Shown one piece after another: positions 21,414 through 29,939 of a DNA stretch of 64,000 nucleotides. This DNA is from Mesorhizobium sp. M4B.F.Ca.ET.058.02.1.1 (GTDB lineage Bacteria; Pseudomonadota; Alphaproteobacteria; Rhizobiales; Rhizobiaceae), in assembly GCF_003952505.1 (NCBI RefSeq), contig NZ_CP034450.1, forward strand, positions 2,418,001-2,482,000, read 5' to 3'. The position numbers and the translations under genes are program-made. The notes under the pieces are model-generated. The model was not told the DNA's origin, searched no databases, and saw only the letters and a list, made by a program, of their open reading frames with translations. How positions within the stretch are numbered: the first letter of the stretch is position 1; each line of letters starts with the position of its first letter.

Positions 21414-21599
21414 ATGCCGCAGATCATTTTCCTCGTCGTTATCGGCGCCGCCGCCTATTTCGGCTATCGCGCCTTCATCCGCGAAGCCGAGCGCGTGACG
21501 GCCAAGATCCGGCGTACCGAGAAACAGGCGGCAAACGGCACGATGGGAACGCTGGTCAAGGACCCGAAGACCGGCGAATACCGGCTGGCCAAGGACTGA
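21414..21599 (+). CDS. small single-span membrane protein
   Basis: A 61-aa protein with one N-terminal transmembrane helix (QIIFLVVIGAAAYFGYRAFI) and a short cytoplasmic tail ending KDPKTGEYRLAKD. GGGAGGAG at 21399-21406 fits ATG 21414. The tail motif DPKTGEY(R) recalls a small YlbF-neutral rhizobial family whose function is unknown. Its TGA stop overlaps the probable CTG start of ispE (CTGA), pointing to coupling. Confidence 0.78.
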   Translation: MPQIIFLVVIGAAAYFGYRAFIREAERVTAKIRRTEKQAANGTMGTLVKDPKTGEYRLAKD

Positions 21600-22504
21600 A
21601 CGCCATCTCGCCAACAACAGACACGTCGGATGCCGGGACGCAAGCCCGGACGGGGCTTGCCCCTGCCAAGATCAACCTTGCGCTGCATGTCACCGGTAGG
21701 CGCGCCGACGGCTATCATCTGCTCGAAAGCCTTGCCGTATTCACCCGCTTCGGCGACCGGCTGGAGATCGAGCCGGCCGAGAGCGACCGGTTTTCTATCT
21801 CAGGCAAATTCGCATCGGGGGTACCGTCCGACGAGACCAATCTGGTGGTGAGGGCGCGCGAGGCGCTGCGCCGGGAAGCGGGATCGCTTGCGACGCCACC
21901 TGTCGCGATAACATTGGAAAAGAACCTGCCGGTCGCCTCGGGCGTCGGCGGCGGCTCCAGCGATGCGGCTGCCGTGCTGCGCGGGCTTGCCCGGACATGG
22001 CGGCTCGACATCGGCAACGCCGACCTGGCGCGGATCGGCCTGTCGCTCGGCGCCGACCTACCGATGTGCCTGGCGGCCAGGCCGCTGATCGCGCGCGGCG
22101 TCGGCGACGAGTTGTCGGCCGTTCCGAGCTTTCCCGCGCTCGCCCTGGTGCTGGTCAATCCCGGCGTCGCGGTGTCCACGCCAGAGGTTTTCAAGGCGTT
22201 GGCGAGGCGCGACAACGAAGCGTTGCCGCCGTTGCCCAGCAAGCTTGATTTTCACTCGATCCGCAGCTGGCTGGACGCGACGCGCAACGACCTCGAGCCT
22301 GCCGCTCGGACCATCCAGCCCGTGATCGGTGAAGCGCTCAGGGCGCTGAGGAAAGCCGACGCCGGCTTTGCCCGCCTGTCGGGCTCGGGCGCGACTTGCT
22401 TCGGCCTGTTCGAGACGGGCAATGTCGCCAAGCGCGCGGCACTCGACATAAGGCACCGGCATCCTGACTGGTTCGTCGCCGCAACGCGAAGCATGGAGGC
22501 TTGA
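21596..22504 (+). CDS. ispE: 4-diphosphocytidyl-2-C-methyl-D-erythritol kinase, non-canonical start
   Basis: GHMP kinase of the MEP isoprenoid pathway that phosphorylates CDP-ME at the 2-hydroxyl. Family motifs are intact: LAPAKINLALHVTGRRADGYH near the N terminus and the ATP-binding LPVASGVGGGSSDA at about residues 111-124. The open frame reaches back past residue 1 of the homologous region, but no ATG, GTG or TTG precedes it. The likely start is CTG 21596, overlapping the upstream TGA as CTGA with AAGGA immediately before. The first usual codon, GTG 21845, would remove the N-terminal substrate motif. Length from CTG is 302 aa. It directly abuts moaB. Confidence 0.85.
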   Translation: MNAISPTTDTSDAGTQARTGLAPAKINLALHVTGRRADGYHLLESLAVFTRFGDRLEIEPAESDRFSISGKFASGVPSDETNLVVRAREALRREAGSLATPPVAITLEKNLPVASGVGGGSSDAAAVLRGLARTWRLDIGNADLARIGLSLGADLPMCLAARPLIARGVGDELSAVPSFPALALVLVNPGVAVSTPEVFKALARRDNEALPPLPSKLDFHSIRSWLDATRNDLEPAARTIQPVIGEALRALRKADAGFARLSGSGATCFGLFETGNVAKRAALDIRHRHPDWFVAATRSMEA

Positions 22505-23059
22505 ATGGCCCGGATCGACGAAAGCCGCCCGTTCATCCCCGTGCGCATCGCGGTACTCACCGTTTCCGACACGCGCAGCCTTGCCGAGGACAAGTCGGGC
22601 CAGACGCTGGCTGACCGTATCGCGGAGGCCGGCCATATCCTCGCCGCCCGCGACATCGTCACCGACGACCGGGAAAAGATCCGCGACAAGGTGCTCGGCT
22701 GGTCGAAGGACGAAGGCGTCGATGTCGTCATCACCACCGGAGGCACCGGCTTCACCGGCCGCGACGTGACGCCGGAAGCGCTGGAGCCGATCTTCGAAAA
22801 GCGCATGGACGGCTTTTCCGAAGTGTTCCACCGCATCTCCTACGACAAGATCGGCACCTCGACGATCCAGAGCCGGGCGACCGGCGGCGTCCTCAACGCC
22901 ACCTTCGTCTTCGTGCTGCCGGGCTCGCCCGGCGCCTGCAAGGATGCCTGGGACGGCATCATCAGGGCGCAGCTCGACTATCGCCACATGCCCTGCAACT
23001 TCGTCGAGATCATGCCGCGCCTGGACGAGCATCTGAAGCGCGGCGGCAAGGCCGGATAG
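22505..23059 (+). CDS. moaB: molybdenum cofactor biosynthesis protein B
   Basis: MoaB/MogA-type molybdopterin adenylyltransferase-like protein, 184 aa. TTGGTG (residues 79-84) and the following FTGRDVTPEA region form the molybdopterin-binding signature, and LPGSPGACKDAWDG is conserved near the C terminus. ATG 22505 directly follows the ispE stop, so the two are cotranscribed. Whether it adenylates molybdopterin, as MogA does, or plays the less clear E. coli MoaB role cannot be told. Confidence 0.93.
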   Translation: MARIDESRPFIPVRIAVLTVSDTRSLAEDKSGQTLADRIAEAGHILAARDIVTDDREKIRDKVLGWSKDEGVDVVITTGGTGFTGRDVTPEALEPIFEKRMDGFSEVFHRISYDKIGTSTIQSRATGGVLNATFVFVLPGSPGACKDAWDGIIRAQLDYRHMPCNFVEIMPRLDEHLKRGGKAG

Positions 23060-23080
23060 CCGGCTGTCCCCGTCGAGCGT

Positions 23081-24055
23081 TCAGCGTATCACCGGCTCGC
23101 CGTGGAAGCGCCGGCGCGAAGGGCGCGAGACGCCGAAGCCCACTTCCATCATCAGCCGCCGCGTGCGCGTCGGAACCGTGCCCATATGGAAGCCGAACGG
23201 ATCCTCGACGAAGCCGAGACCTGCTTCTCCCGTGAGCGTGACCGGGCTGTCGTCGCCGTAAACCTTCAGCACCTCATTCGCCGGATGGCCGACAAGCAGC
23301 GTCAGCTGGTGCTTGAGGCTGCGGCGTTTGTGGCTGCCGCGCACATAGACATGCGGGCCGGTGCCAGCGTCGCAGGGCTTCAGATAGAAGAAGAATTTCA
23401 GCATCCGCCAGTCGTCGAGGTCGAAATGGTACTTGCCGAGCGAGGCGAGGTTCTTGTCGGCGTCGGAAGCCTGGCCGGTCGGAAAGCTCCACCAGACGCG
23501 CGTCGTGATCAGTTTCGCCTGGCCGCCGAGATAGCGCTGGGCGATGCCGGACAAGAGCGGGTCGTTCTGGATGGCCAATGCTGCCTTGCAGGAGAGGATG
23601 CGCTCGAAATAGTGGCCGCTGAGCAAGGAGCGGCCGAAACGCTTCTCGGCTTCGGCATGGTCAGAAGGCATGAATTCGAGGCGGCGGTCGAAATTGCCGA
23701 AGCAAGGCGTGTTGTCGGCAAAGCTGGCGATCTCCTCATGGATCGCCTGCGGCAGGACCAGGCCGGAAAACAGTCCGTCGGAGCGAAGCGCCTCGATCGC
23801 CGCGTCGAGGTCGATACCGCTGAACATCGTATCCCCGCCATTTGGCGCCCGGCCGGCGGGCTTGGCGCCCAGCCAGTGCATCCTGCGCCCCGGCATGGTG
23901 CGCGCCAGCATGAACATCGGCAGCCAGGCCGGGTTCTCGCGCAGATCCGTCAGGTAGGTCGGGATGCGTACCGCGATGCGACGAAACAAGCTGCCGTTGC
24001 GGGCGATTGCCTCGAGGCTGACAGCGCCGGATTTGTCCGATGTCGAAAGGTTCAT
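23081..24055 (-). CDS. phytanoyl-CoA dioxygenase-like Fe(II)/2-oxoglutarate oxygenase
   Basis: A 324-aa protein whose second half looks like a PhyH-type cupin oxygenase. The HxD iron ligands are in KYHFDLDDWRMLKFFFYL, and the distal ligand with 2-oxoglutarate Arg is likely in FGFHMGTVPTRTRRLMM. The first hundred residues are unlike a standard PhyH protein and may be an extra domain. The substrate is unknown. It converges on moaB, leaving 21 bp. A palindrome at 24168-24182 lies upstream in its probable promoter. Confidence 0.7.
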   Translation of the reverse strand: MNLSTSDKSGAVSLEAIARNGSLFRRIAVRIPTYLTDLRENPAWLPMFMLARTMPGRRMHWLGAKPAGRAPNGGDTMFSGIDLDAAIEALRSDGLFSGLVLPQAIHEEIASFADNTPCFGNFDRRLEFMPSDHAEAEKRFGRSLLSGHYFERILSCKAALAIQNDPLLSGIAQRYLGGQAKLITTRVWWSFPTGQASDADKNLASLGKYHFDLDDWRMLKFFFYLKPCDAGTGPHVYVRGSHKRRSLKHQLTLLVGHPANEVLKVYGDDSPVTLTGEAGLGFVEDPFGFHMGTVPTRTRRLMMEVGFGVSRPSRRRFHGEPVIR

Positions 24056-24167
24056 CGAGGTCCTCAGGTATGAGCATTATCCGACGAAACATCGGCTGCT
24101 CACCAGTTCCGGCATTGCCCAAACCCGCTTGTCCCGCATCGAAAGGAGGTTAGCCCCGCCTCATATT

Positions 24168-24182
24168 TTGTGCAATGCACAA
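24168..24182. promoter_or_regulatory. 15-bp perfect palindrome, candidate operator
   Basis: TTGTGCAATGCACAA is a perfect palindrome around one base in an AT-rich patch, 113 bp upstream of the PhyH-like gene on the minus strand. On that strand it is followed by AAAATATGA, a possible -10 region. The regulator is unknown. Confidence 0.5.
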
Positions 24183-24261
24183 TAAAGGGGTTGCGGTGAA
24201 TTTCCTACACAACCCCTTCTCCGCTGCCGGCGCCTTCTCCTCCCAAAAACGGCGAGAAGGA

Positions 24262-24765
24262 TCACTTCGGCGGCGCGACCCAGATCTCGGCGTCGAGCCT
24301 CTTCGTCGCCAGGCCGCGCGCGATGGCCTCGGCGCTGCGGGCGCTTTTCGAAAGCGCCGTGGCCTGGCGCTTGCTGATGACCAGCCCCTCGGCCAGCGCC
24401 CTGTTGCCGGAGAAGACCCTGGCCAGGAATGGCGCGCGGCTGCCGCGCGCGCGGGAAAAGCGCGCCGGCATTGTGTGCCTCGCCATGTGGGCCACGACCT
24501 CGTCGATCCAGCCGTCCGACAGCCGCGCCCCGGGCTCCAGCAACAGCAGCCAGTCGCCCTTGGCCTGCCGGATACCGACGGAAATGCCGCCTGCGACATA
24601 GTGGCAGCCGGCATGGTCGGCAACGCGGTGCGTCTGGTCGGTCGAGCCGGTATCGCAGACGACGACGTCGCGCACCACGCCTTCGACCGCGCCGCCGATC
24701 AGCGAGGCAAGCGTGCGGGCAAGGCCCTCTTCGTCATTCAGGGTTTCAATGAGCACGCTGAGCAT
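24262..24765 (-). CDS. glycosyltransferase family 2-like protein, short and lacking a clear DxD
   Basis: A 167-aa protein with the start of a GT2 fold: MLSVLIETLNDEEGLARTLASL, then VVVCDTGSTDQTHRVAD, the nucleotide-sugar half. The usual LDAD/DxD metal motif is replaced by LLLLEPGARLS, and the acceptor half is very short. It may therefore be a degenerate or non-canonical member. It is divergent from the radical SAM gene, with 98 bp between starts, a region that holds an SOS-type box. Confidence 0.7.
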   Translation of the reverse strand: MLSVLIETLNDEEGLARTLASLIGGAVEGVVRDVVVCDTGSTDQTHRVADHAGCHYVAGGISVGIRQAKGDWLLLLEPGARLSDGWIDEVVAHMARHTMPARFSRARGSRAPFLARVFSGNRALAEGLVISKRQATALSKSARSAEAIARGLATKRLDAEIWVAPPK

Positions 24766-24823
24766 TGCCAGCCGAATAGCGGAAAGCCGCGCGCAGCGCC
24801 AGTTCTTGCATGCGGCATAAAAA

Positions 24824-24838
24824 GTTCTTGCTTTGTTC
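24824..24838. promoter_or_regulatory. LexA/SOS box, GTTC-N7-GTTC
   Basis: GTTCTTGCTTTGTTC matches exactly the direct-repeat LexA operator GTTC-N7-GTTC known in alphaproteobacteria. It lies 25 bp before the radical SAM ATG and 58 bp before the divergent glycosyltransferase-like start. The right half has the T-rich spacer often seen in rhizobial SOS boxes. Confidence 0.65.
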
Positions 24839-24863
24839 CCATCAAGAAAATAGGAATAGTTTC

Positions 24864-26069
24864 ATGAACAGAGCGATTCGACAGCCTGCTGACAGTCCTT
24901 GGGAGAGGGCGAAAATGGAACAGATCGTGCGTGCCGACATTGCAGCCTTCGGGGCTGGGAGAGCCGAGATGGCGAATGCGATGATCGAGCAGAGCGGCAT
25001 GCGCGTGCGGTCCGACCGCAATCGCGGTCGTTCCGCCGGCATCAATCCGTCCGGCCGCTTCGAGCCGGTCAGCCGGCATCTGTTCGACGATGGCTGGAAT
25101 TCGCTGGAGGACCTGCCGCCGTTCAAGACCGAGGTGCAAGTCGAGAGGCCGCGCACTATTATCACGCGCAACGAGTCGCCCGACATCTCCTTCGACCGCT
25201 CGATCAACCCCTATCGCGGCTGCGAGCACGGCTGCGTCTACTGCTTCGCCAGGCCGACGCATGCGTTCATGGGCCTGTCGCCGGGGCTCGATTTCGAATC
25301 CAAGCTGTTTGCCAAGCCGGATGCGGCGCGCATGCTTGACAAGGAGCTGTCTAGGCCCGGCTACCAGCCGCGCACCATCGCCATCGGCACCAACACCGAT
25401 CCGTACCAGCCGATCGAGAAACAATACCGGATCATGCGCGAGATCCTCGAAGTGCTGGAAGCGCGCGGCCACCCGGTCGGCATCGTCACCAAATCGGCGC
25501 TGGTGACGCGCGACATCGACATCCTGTCGCGCATGGCGGAGCGCGGGCTCGCCAAGGTGGCGCTGTCGGTGACGACGCTCGACCGCATGCTGGCGCGAAC
25601 GATGGAGCCGCGCGCGTCGACGCCGACCAAGCGGCTGGAAGCGATCAGGCAGCTGTCCGACGTCGGCATTCCCGCCTCCGTCATGGTCGCGCCGATCATC
25701 CCCGGTCTCACCGATCCGGAGATGGAGCGCATCCTCGATTCGGCACGCGCCGCCGGCGCGCGCGAGGCCGGCTATGTCATTTTGCGGCTGCCGCTGGAGG
25801 TGGCGCCGATCTTCAAGGACTGGTTGTTGCGTCATTACCCGGACCGCTACCGGCATGTGATGTCGCTGATCCGCTCGATGCGCGACGGCAAGGACTACGA
25901 TTCGGAGTGGGGCAAGCGCATGAAAGGCGCCGGACCCTATGCCTGGCAGATCGGCCGCCGTTTCGAGATCACCGCCAAGCGGCTCGGGCTCAACGCCGAG
26001 CGGCGGCAACTCAGGACCGACCAATTTCTTGCCGCAGCCAACGCCGCCGAGCAGTTGATGCTGCTTTGA
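24864..26069 (+). CDS. PA0069-family radical SAM protein (SplB-like)
   Basis: Radical SAM enzyme of about 401 aa. The cluster motif C120-EHG-C124-VY-C127 (CxxxCxxC) binds the 4Fe-4S cluster, and the surroundings RSINPYRGCEHGCVYCFAR are typical of the PA0069/Rv2578c group, which resembles spore photoproduct lyase. Known members have no settled substrate. ATG 24864 follows AGGA by 8 bases; later in-frame ATGs (24915, 24970) are possible. An SOS-type box overlaps the promoter, which hints at a DNA damage role. Confidence 0.88.
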   Translation: MNRAIRQPADSPWERAKMEQIVRADIAAFGAGRAEMANAMIEQSGMRVRSDRNRGRSAGINPSGRFEPVSRHLFDDGWNSLEDLPPFKTEVQVERPRTIITRNESPDISFDRSINPYRGCEHGCVYCFARPTHAFMGLSPGLDFESKLFAKPDAARMLDKELSRPGYQPRTIAIGTNTDPYQPIEKQYRIMREILEVLEARGHPVGIVTKSALVTRDIDILSRMAERGLAKVALSVTTLDRMLARTMEPRASTPTKRLEAIRQLSDVGIPASVMVAPIIPGLTDPEMERILDSARAAGAREAGYVILRLPLEVAPIFKDWLLRHYPDRYRHVMSLIRSMRDGKDYDSEWGKRMKGAGPYAWQIGRRFEITAKRLGLNAERRQLRTDQFLAAANAAEQLMLL

Positions 26070-26216
26070 AGGTCCCGCGCCGGCCCTCGCCGGGCGGCGC
26101 GAGAAGAATCCCGTCCGGCCTGTCCCCGGCCTTGAGACGGTGCCCTCCCGGTCCGCGCCCCACCCGACCCGGAGGGACTTGCGGAGAATCGGAGCCGATG
26201 CGAACCTCGCCGCACC

Positions 26217-26912
26217 ATGGCTCGCGCGCGTTCCGATTCTCCGCTTCTCTTCGAAATCGTCGAGAAACCCGATTTCTCCATCGAGACGAAGGCGATGGCT
26301 GACGGCCTTTGGCCGGTGGCGGGAATGGACGAGGCTGGCCGCGGCCCGCTGGCCGGTCCGGTGGTCGCGGCGGCGGTGGTGCTCAATCCCACCAACATCC
26401 CCGACGGGCTGGACGATTCCAAGCGGCTCACCCATCTGCAACGCGAAGCGCTATTTGCCAGGATCCTGGGTTCGGCGCTCGGCGTGGCGATGGCCTCGAT
26501 CAGCGCCGAGGGCATAGACGGCAGCAACATCCTGAAGGCCAGCCTCGAAGCCATGCGCCGCGCGGTCGCCGGCCTTTCGCTGCAGCCCAAGCTGGCGCTG
26601 GCGGACGGCCGCGACGTGCCGCCCGGTCTCGCTTGCGAGGGGCGCGCGCTGATCAAGGGCGACCAGCGTTCGCAGTCGATTGCCGCCGCCTCGATCGTCG
26701 CCAAGGTGATGCGCGACCGCATGATGTGCGGCTGCGGCGGCCATCACGACCGCTATGGCTTCGAGGTGCATATGGGCTACGCGACGGCGCGCCACCGCAC
26801 GGCGATTGAAGCGCATGGACCGGTGGCAAGGTTGCACCGGGCGTCATTCGCGCCGTTTCGCTTGGGTGGCGTCGAGGTGGTGGAAGAAGAGAGCTTTGTA
26901 GGACTGGAGTGA
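26217..26912 (+). CDS. rnhB: ribonuclease HII
   Basis: Endonuclease that nicks RNA in RNA:DNA hybrids and removes single ribonucleotides from DNA. The signature [13 protein letters not shown] contains catalytic Asp38-Glu39. LADGRD and the later [17 protein letters not shown] with downstream conserved YGFEVHMGY complete the active site. The 231-aa length includes a 30-residue N-terminal extension common in rhizobia. It lies 147 bp after the radical SAM gene on the same strand and converges on the atp operon. Confidence 0.95.
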   Translation: MARARSDSPLLFEIVEKPDFSIETKAMADGLWPVAGMDEAGRGPLAGPVVAAAVVLNPTNIPDGLDDSKRLTHLQREALFARILGSALGVAMASISAEGIDGSNILKASLEAMRRAVAGLSLQPKLALADGRDVPPGLACEGRALIKGDQRSQSIAAASIVAKVMRDRMMCGCGGHHDRYGFEVHMGYATARHRTAIEAHGPVARLHRASFAPFRLGGVEVVEEESFVGLE

Positions 26913-26934
26913 GGCGGCGGCGAAGGTGCGCGTA

Positions 26935-27083
26935 ATCTCCCCCCTTGGGGGGAGATGCCGGCAGGCAGAGGGGGTCGCTTCTCGTGAAGCTCCAACGCCA
27001 TCTGTCGTCCGCAAGAAAGTCGCGCCCAGTCGAACCGACCCCTCTGTCGCCTTTGGCGACATCTCCCCCTCAAGGGGGGAGAA
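26935..27083. repeat. RIME-like palindromic intergenic repeat (type B, copy 1)
   Basis: Hairpin-forming ends (ATCTCCCCCCTTGGGGGGAG at the left, a near copy at 27061-27083) enclose the motifs CCGGCAGGCAGAGGGGGTCG and CGACCCCTCTGTCGCC in inverted orientation. The same building blocks form the element at 42842-43000, arranged with hairpins inward. It fills the gap between rnhB and the atp terminator. Confidence 0.75.
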
Positions 27084-27097
27084 TATCTCGCTCAAAC

Positions 27098-27130
27098 AAA
27101 AAAGCCGCCGGGTTACCCAGGCGGCTTTTT
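27098..27130. terminator. bidirectional rho-independent terminator after rnhB and the atp operon
   Basis: A6-GCCGCC (27098-27109) pairs with GGCGGC-T5 (27120-27130) around a 10-base loop, giving U tails on both strands. It sits 20 bp beyond the last atp gene. Confidence 0.88.
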
Positions 27131-27150
27131 GATTTCTAACGGCGAAGCGC

Positions 27151-27642
27151 TCAGTTCAGCTTGGCCTTCACGTCCTGAAGCGCCGACTTGAAGAAGTCCG
27201 CGCCGGCCTTGGCGTCGACCTTGCCGGCAAGCAGTGCGCGGGCGGCCTCGACGGCGATGTCGACGGCGCTGGCGCGAACCTCGCTGATCGCCTCGCGCTC
27301 GGCCTGGCCGATCTTCTGCTCGGCGAGCGCTGTCCGGCGCGCGACATAGTCCTCGGTCTTCTTGTGCGCCTCGGTGGCGAGCAACTCGGCCTCGCGCTTG
27401 GCGGCGGCGACAATGTCGGCGGCCTCCTGCTCGGCTTCCTTGCGCTTCTTCTGGTACTGGCCGAGCAACTGCTGTGCCTCCTCGCGCAGCCGGCGGGCTT
27501 CTTCAAGCTCGTTGCTGATCTTGGCGGCGCGGGCGTCGAGCCCCTTGGCGATCAGGCCGGGCACCTTGATGTAGATGGCGATGCCGAGGAAGATGACCAG
27601 GGCAACCGTGGCCCAAAGCGTTGCGAGAGATGTGGCGTCCAT
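27151..27642 (-). CDS. atpF: F0F1 ATP synthase subunit b
   Basis: Peripheral stalk subunit of the F0 sector, 163 aa. One N-terminal membrane helix (TVALVIFLGIAIYIKV) is followed by a long charged coiled coil rich in Glu, Ala, Arg and Lys. GAGGAG precedes ATG 27642. It is the last gene of atpI-atpB-atpE-atpF'-atpF, 10 bp after the b' gene. The separate b and b' genes are characteristic of photosynthetic bacteria and Hyphomicrobiales. The F1 genes are not in this window, as expected for alphaproteobacteria with split F0 and F1 operons. Confidence 0.95.
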   Translation of the reverse strand: MDATSLATLWATVALVIFLGIAIYIKVPGLIAKGLDARAAKISNELEEARRLREEAQQLLGQYQKKRKEAEQEAADIVAAAKREAELLATEAHKKTEDYVARRTALAEQKIGQAEREAISEVRASAVDIAVEAARALLAGKVDAKAGADFFKSALQDVKAKLN

Positions 27643-27652
27643 GATGCGCTCC

Positions 27653-28249
27653 TCACCGGGCCACGGATTTGACCGCGGCCGCGATCTCGGCCTTGCTGGC
27701 CTTGCCGCCGACAAGCGCCTCGACGATGGCCGAAGCGGTGTCCTCGGCGATGGTGCCGACTTCCTTCATGGCGTTAGCCTTGATGGAAGCGATGCTGGCC
27801 TCGGCCTCGCCGAGTTTCTTGTCGAGCTCCGCTTCGACCTGTTTGCGCGCGGCCTCGGCCTCTGCCTTGGCCCCGTCGCTGGCCTGCTGTCCGATCGCAT
27901 TGGCTCTCGTCTTGGCTTCGGCCAGTTCCTGCTCGTAAGCAGCAACGGCGGCGTCGGCCTCGCCCTTGAGCCGGGCGGCATGGTCGAGATCCTGCGTGAT
28001 GCGGTCGTTGCGGACGTCGATGATGCCGCCAACGCGCGGCATCACCACCCGCTTCAGGAACAGGTAGAACAGCCCGAAGGTGATCGCCAGCCACAGCAAC
28101 TGCGACGGGAACGTCGCCGGATCGAATGGCGGGAACGTGCCGTGTGCCTCGGCCGGCACCTCGGTGCCGGCATGCGTTTCGGCTCCCGCACCGGTGGCGC
28201 CTTCGGCGGCCGGCGCTGACTCTTCTGCGAAGGCAGATGTCACGAACAT
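27653..28249 (-). CDS. atpF': F0F1 ATP synthase subunit b'
   Basis: Second, diverged peripheral-stalk subunit (198 aa) that pairs with b. A periplasmic Ala/Glu/Gly-rich N terminus of about 40 residues precedes the membrane helix (LLWLAITFGLFYLFLKRVVM) and a long coiled coil. The N-terminal MFVTSAFAEES may resemble a signal peptide remnant. It follows atpE by 63 bp. Confidence 0.94.
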   Translation of the reverse strand: MFVTSAFAEESAPAAEGATGAGAETHAGTEVPAEAHGTFPPFDPATFPSQLLWLAITFGLFYLFLKRVVMPRVGGIIDVRNDRITQDLDHAARLKGEADAAVAAYEQELAEAKTRANAIGQQASDGAKAEAEAARKQVEAELDKKLGEAEASIASIKANAMKEVGTIAEDTASAIVEALVGGKASKAEIAAAVKSVAR

Positions 28250-28312
28250 GGACTATCCCCTGATATCAGGCCCGCCGCGGGTCGCGGCCGGCCTGTCCAA
28301 TCTTCCCGAAGC

Positions 28313-28537
28313 TCAGCCGAACAGGGCCAGAAGCGCGATGAGAAGGGAGAAGATGCCCAGAGCTTCGGTCACGGCGAAGCCGAAGATCAGGCGGCCGAAC
28401 TGGCCATCGGCGGCCGACGGGTTGCGCAGCGCGCCCGCCAGGTAGCTGCCGAAGATGTTGCCGAGGCCGATGCCCGCGCCACCCATGCCCAAGCAAGCGA
28501 TGCCGGCGCCGATGTACTTTGCTGCTTCTGCGTCCAT
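28313..28537 (-). CDS. atpE: F0F1 ATP synthase subunit c
   Basis: Proteolipid of the rotary c ring, 74 aa, two transmembrane helices joined by the polar loop RNPSA (residues 38-42). The proton-carrying carboxylate is Glu58 in [11 protein letters not shown] Gly-rich first helix ([19 protein letters not shown]) packs the ring. Glu rather than Asp is usual outside enterobacteria. Confidence 0.97.
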   Translation of the reverse strand: MDAEAAKYIGAGIACLGMGGAGIGLGNIFGSYLAGALRNPSAADGQFGRLIFGFAVTEALGIFSLLIALLALFG

Positions 28538-28604
28538 TTCAAACTCCTTTGGATCCGTAATTCCGTTGCAATTCCATCCGGCGGCAAATGCCGGAAACTC
28601 GTGA

Positions 28605-29363
28605 TCAGTGCCCGGGATGCAGGGCGTCGTTGAGGTACATGCAGGTCAGCACGGCAAACACATAGGCCTGCAGGAAGGCGACCAGCAGCTCCAGCGCCGT
28701 CAGCGCCACAGCCATGGCCAGCGGCAGTACCGAGCCGGCAACACCGACCGCGCCCAGCGCGCTGAGGCTGACGACGAAGCCCGAGAAGACTTTCAGCGTG
28801 ATGTGGCCGGCCAGCATGTTGGCGAAAAGACGAACCGAGAGGCTGACCGGGCGCGACACGAAGGAGATCACCTCGATCAGCACCACCAGCGGCAGGAGGA
28901 AGACCGGCACGCCATGCGGCACGAACAACTTCAGGAAACCGAGGCCGTGCTTGGTGAAGCCGTAGACAATGACGGTTCCGATGACCAGCGCGGCTAGGCC
29001 GAAGGTGACGATGATGTGGCTGGTGACGGTGAAGAAATACGGGAACAGGCCGAGCAGATTGGCGACCAGCACGAACATGAACAGCGAAAAGACGAAGGGG
29101 AAGAACTTCAACCCCTGCTTCCCAGCCGCATCCCGCAGCATGTTGGAGACGAATTCGTACGCCATTTCCGAGACCGACTGCAGGCGGCCGGGAACCAGGC
29201 TGCGGCTGGCGGTGGTGAGATAAAGGAAGGCCGATGCGACAGCGACGGTCGCAACCATGAACAAGGCGGAGTTGGTGAAGGACAGGTCGTAGCCACCGAT
29301 ATTGATCGGAATCAGCTTGACGATATGGAACTGGTGGATCGGATCGACCTTGTCAGCAGCCAT
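28605..29363 (-). CDS. atpB: F0F1 ATP synthase subunit a
   Basis: Membrane stator subunit (252 aa) forming the two proton half-channels against the c ring. The essential Arg lies in [12 protein letters not shown], and the conserved C-terminal helix ends [22 protein letters not shown]. Five to six transmembrane helices are apparent. It is 63 bp downstream of atpI. Confidence 0.96.
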   Translation of the reverse strand: MAADKVDPIHQFHIVKLIPINIGGYDLSFTNSALFMVATVAVASAFLYLTTASRSLVPGRLQSVSEMAYEFVSNMLRDAAGKQGLKFFPFVFSLFMFVLVANLLGLFPYFFTVTSHIIVTFGLAALVIGTVIVYGFTKHGLGFLKLFVPHGVPVFLLPLVVLIEVISFVSRPVSLSVRLFANMLAGHITLKVFSGFVVSLSALGAVGVAGSVLPLAMAVALTALELLVAFLQAYVFAVLTCMYLNDALHPGH

Positions 29364-29426
29364 TTACATCCCCGTCAAAGCCGCACGCGGCCTTAGTGTC
29401 TTACCCAGCGCCATGACGGCGCCACT

Positions 29427-29819
29427 TCATTCCTCCGGATCACGCGGCTTGCCGCCCTGTCCGAATTGCGCCACCAGCCCCGCCGAGCGCAGGACATTGA
29501 GCACGCCGGCGCCAAACCCCAGCAACAGGCCGACGATCAGACCCCACGGCGAGATTCCCGCCAGCCGGTCGATGATCCAGCCAATGCCGACACCGACCAC
29601 TATCCCGGCGATGAACTCGCTGGACAGCTTGAGTGCCTGACCGTATCCGGTCACTGCTTTCGCGTCGTCTTTCCCCTCGAGCCGGTCCGGCCTTCTTGAT
29701 GCAAGCGATGCTTCAAGATCACGCCGGCGGCGCTCAAGATCGTCGTCGCGGATGTCGGCTTCGCGCTGCTTGCCGCGGCCGGTTTCTCCGGTTCCGTCTG
29801 GCCCGTTCTTGTCGGCCAT
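29427..29819 (-). CDS. atpI: ATP synthase assembly protein AtpI
   Basis: A 130-aa protein beginning the F0 operon. The first 70 residues are hydrophilic and charged; two membrane helices follow (FIAGIVVGVGIGWIIDRL and GLIVGLLLGFGAGVLNVL), the AtpI/Gene1 pattern. AtpI assists c-ring assembly or Mg2+ supply. GGGGGG precedes ATG 29819. Confidence 0.92.
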   Translation of the reverse strand: MADKNGPDGTGETGRGKQREADIRDDDLERRRRDLEASLASRRPDRLEGKDDAKAVTGYGQALKLSSEFIAGIVVGVGIGWIIDRLAGISPWGLIVGLLLGFGAGVLNVLRSAGLVAQFGQGGKPRDPEE

Positions 29820-29939
29820 CGCAACCCCCCTGCCCGGTCAGACCGCTACCGTCCGTCCGCTTCTAAAGTCGCCGGCAACATAGTTAGAGGGTCCGCGCCC
29901 GTCAAGCCACGGGCCGAACTTCAAACCCATGTATTTTTT

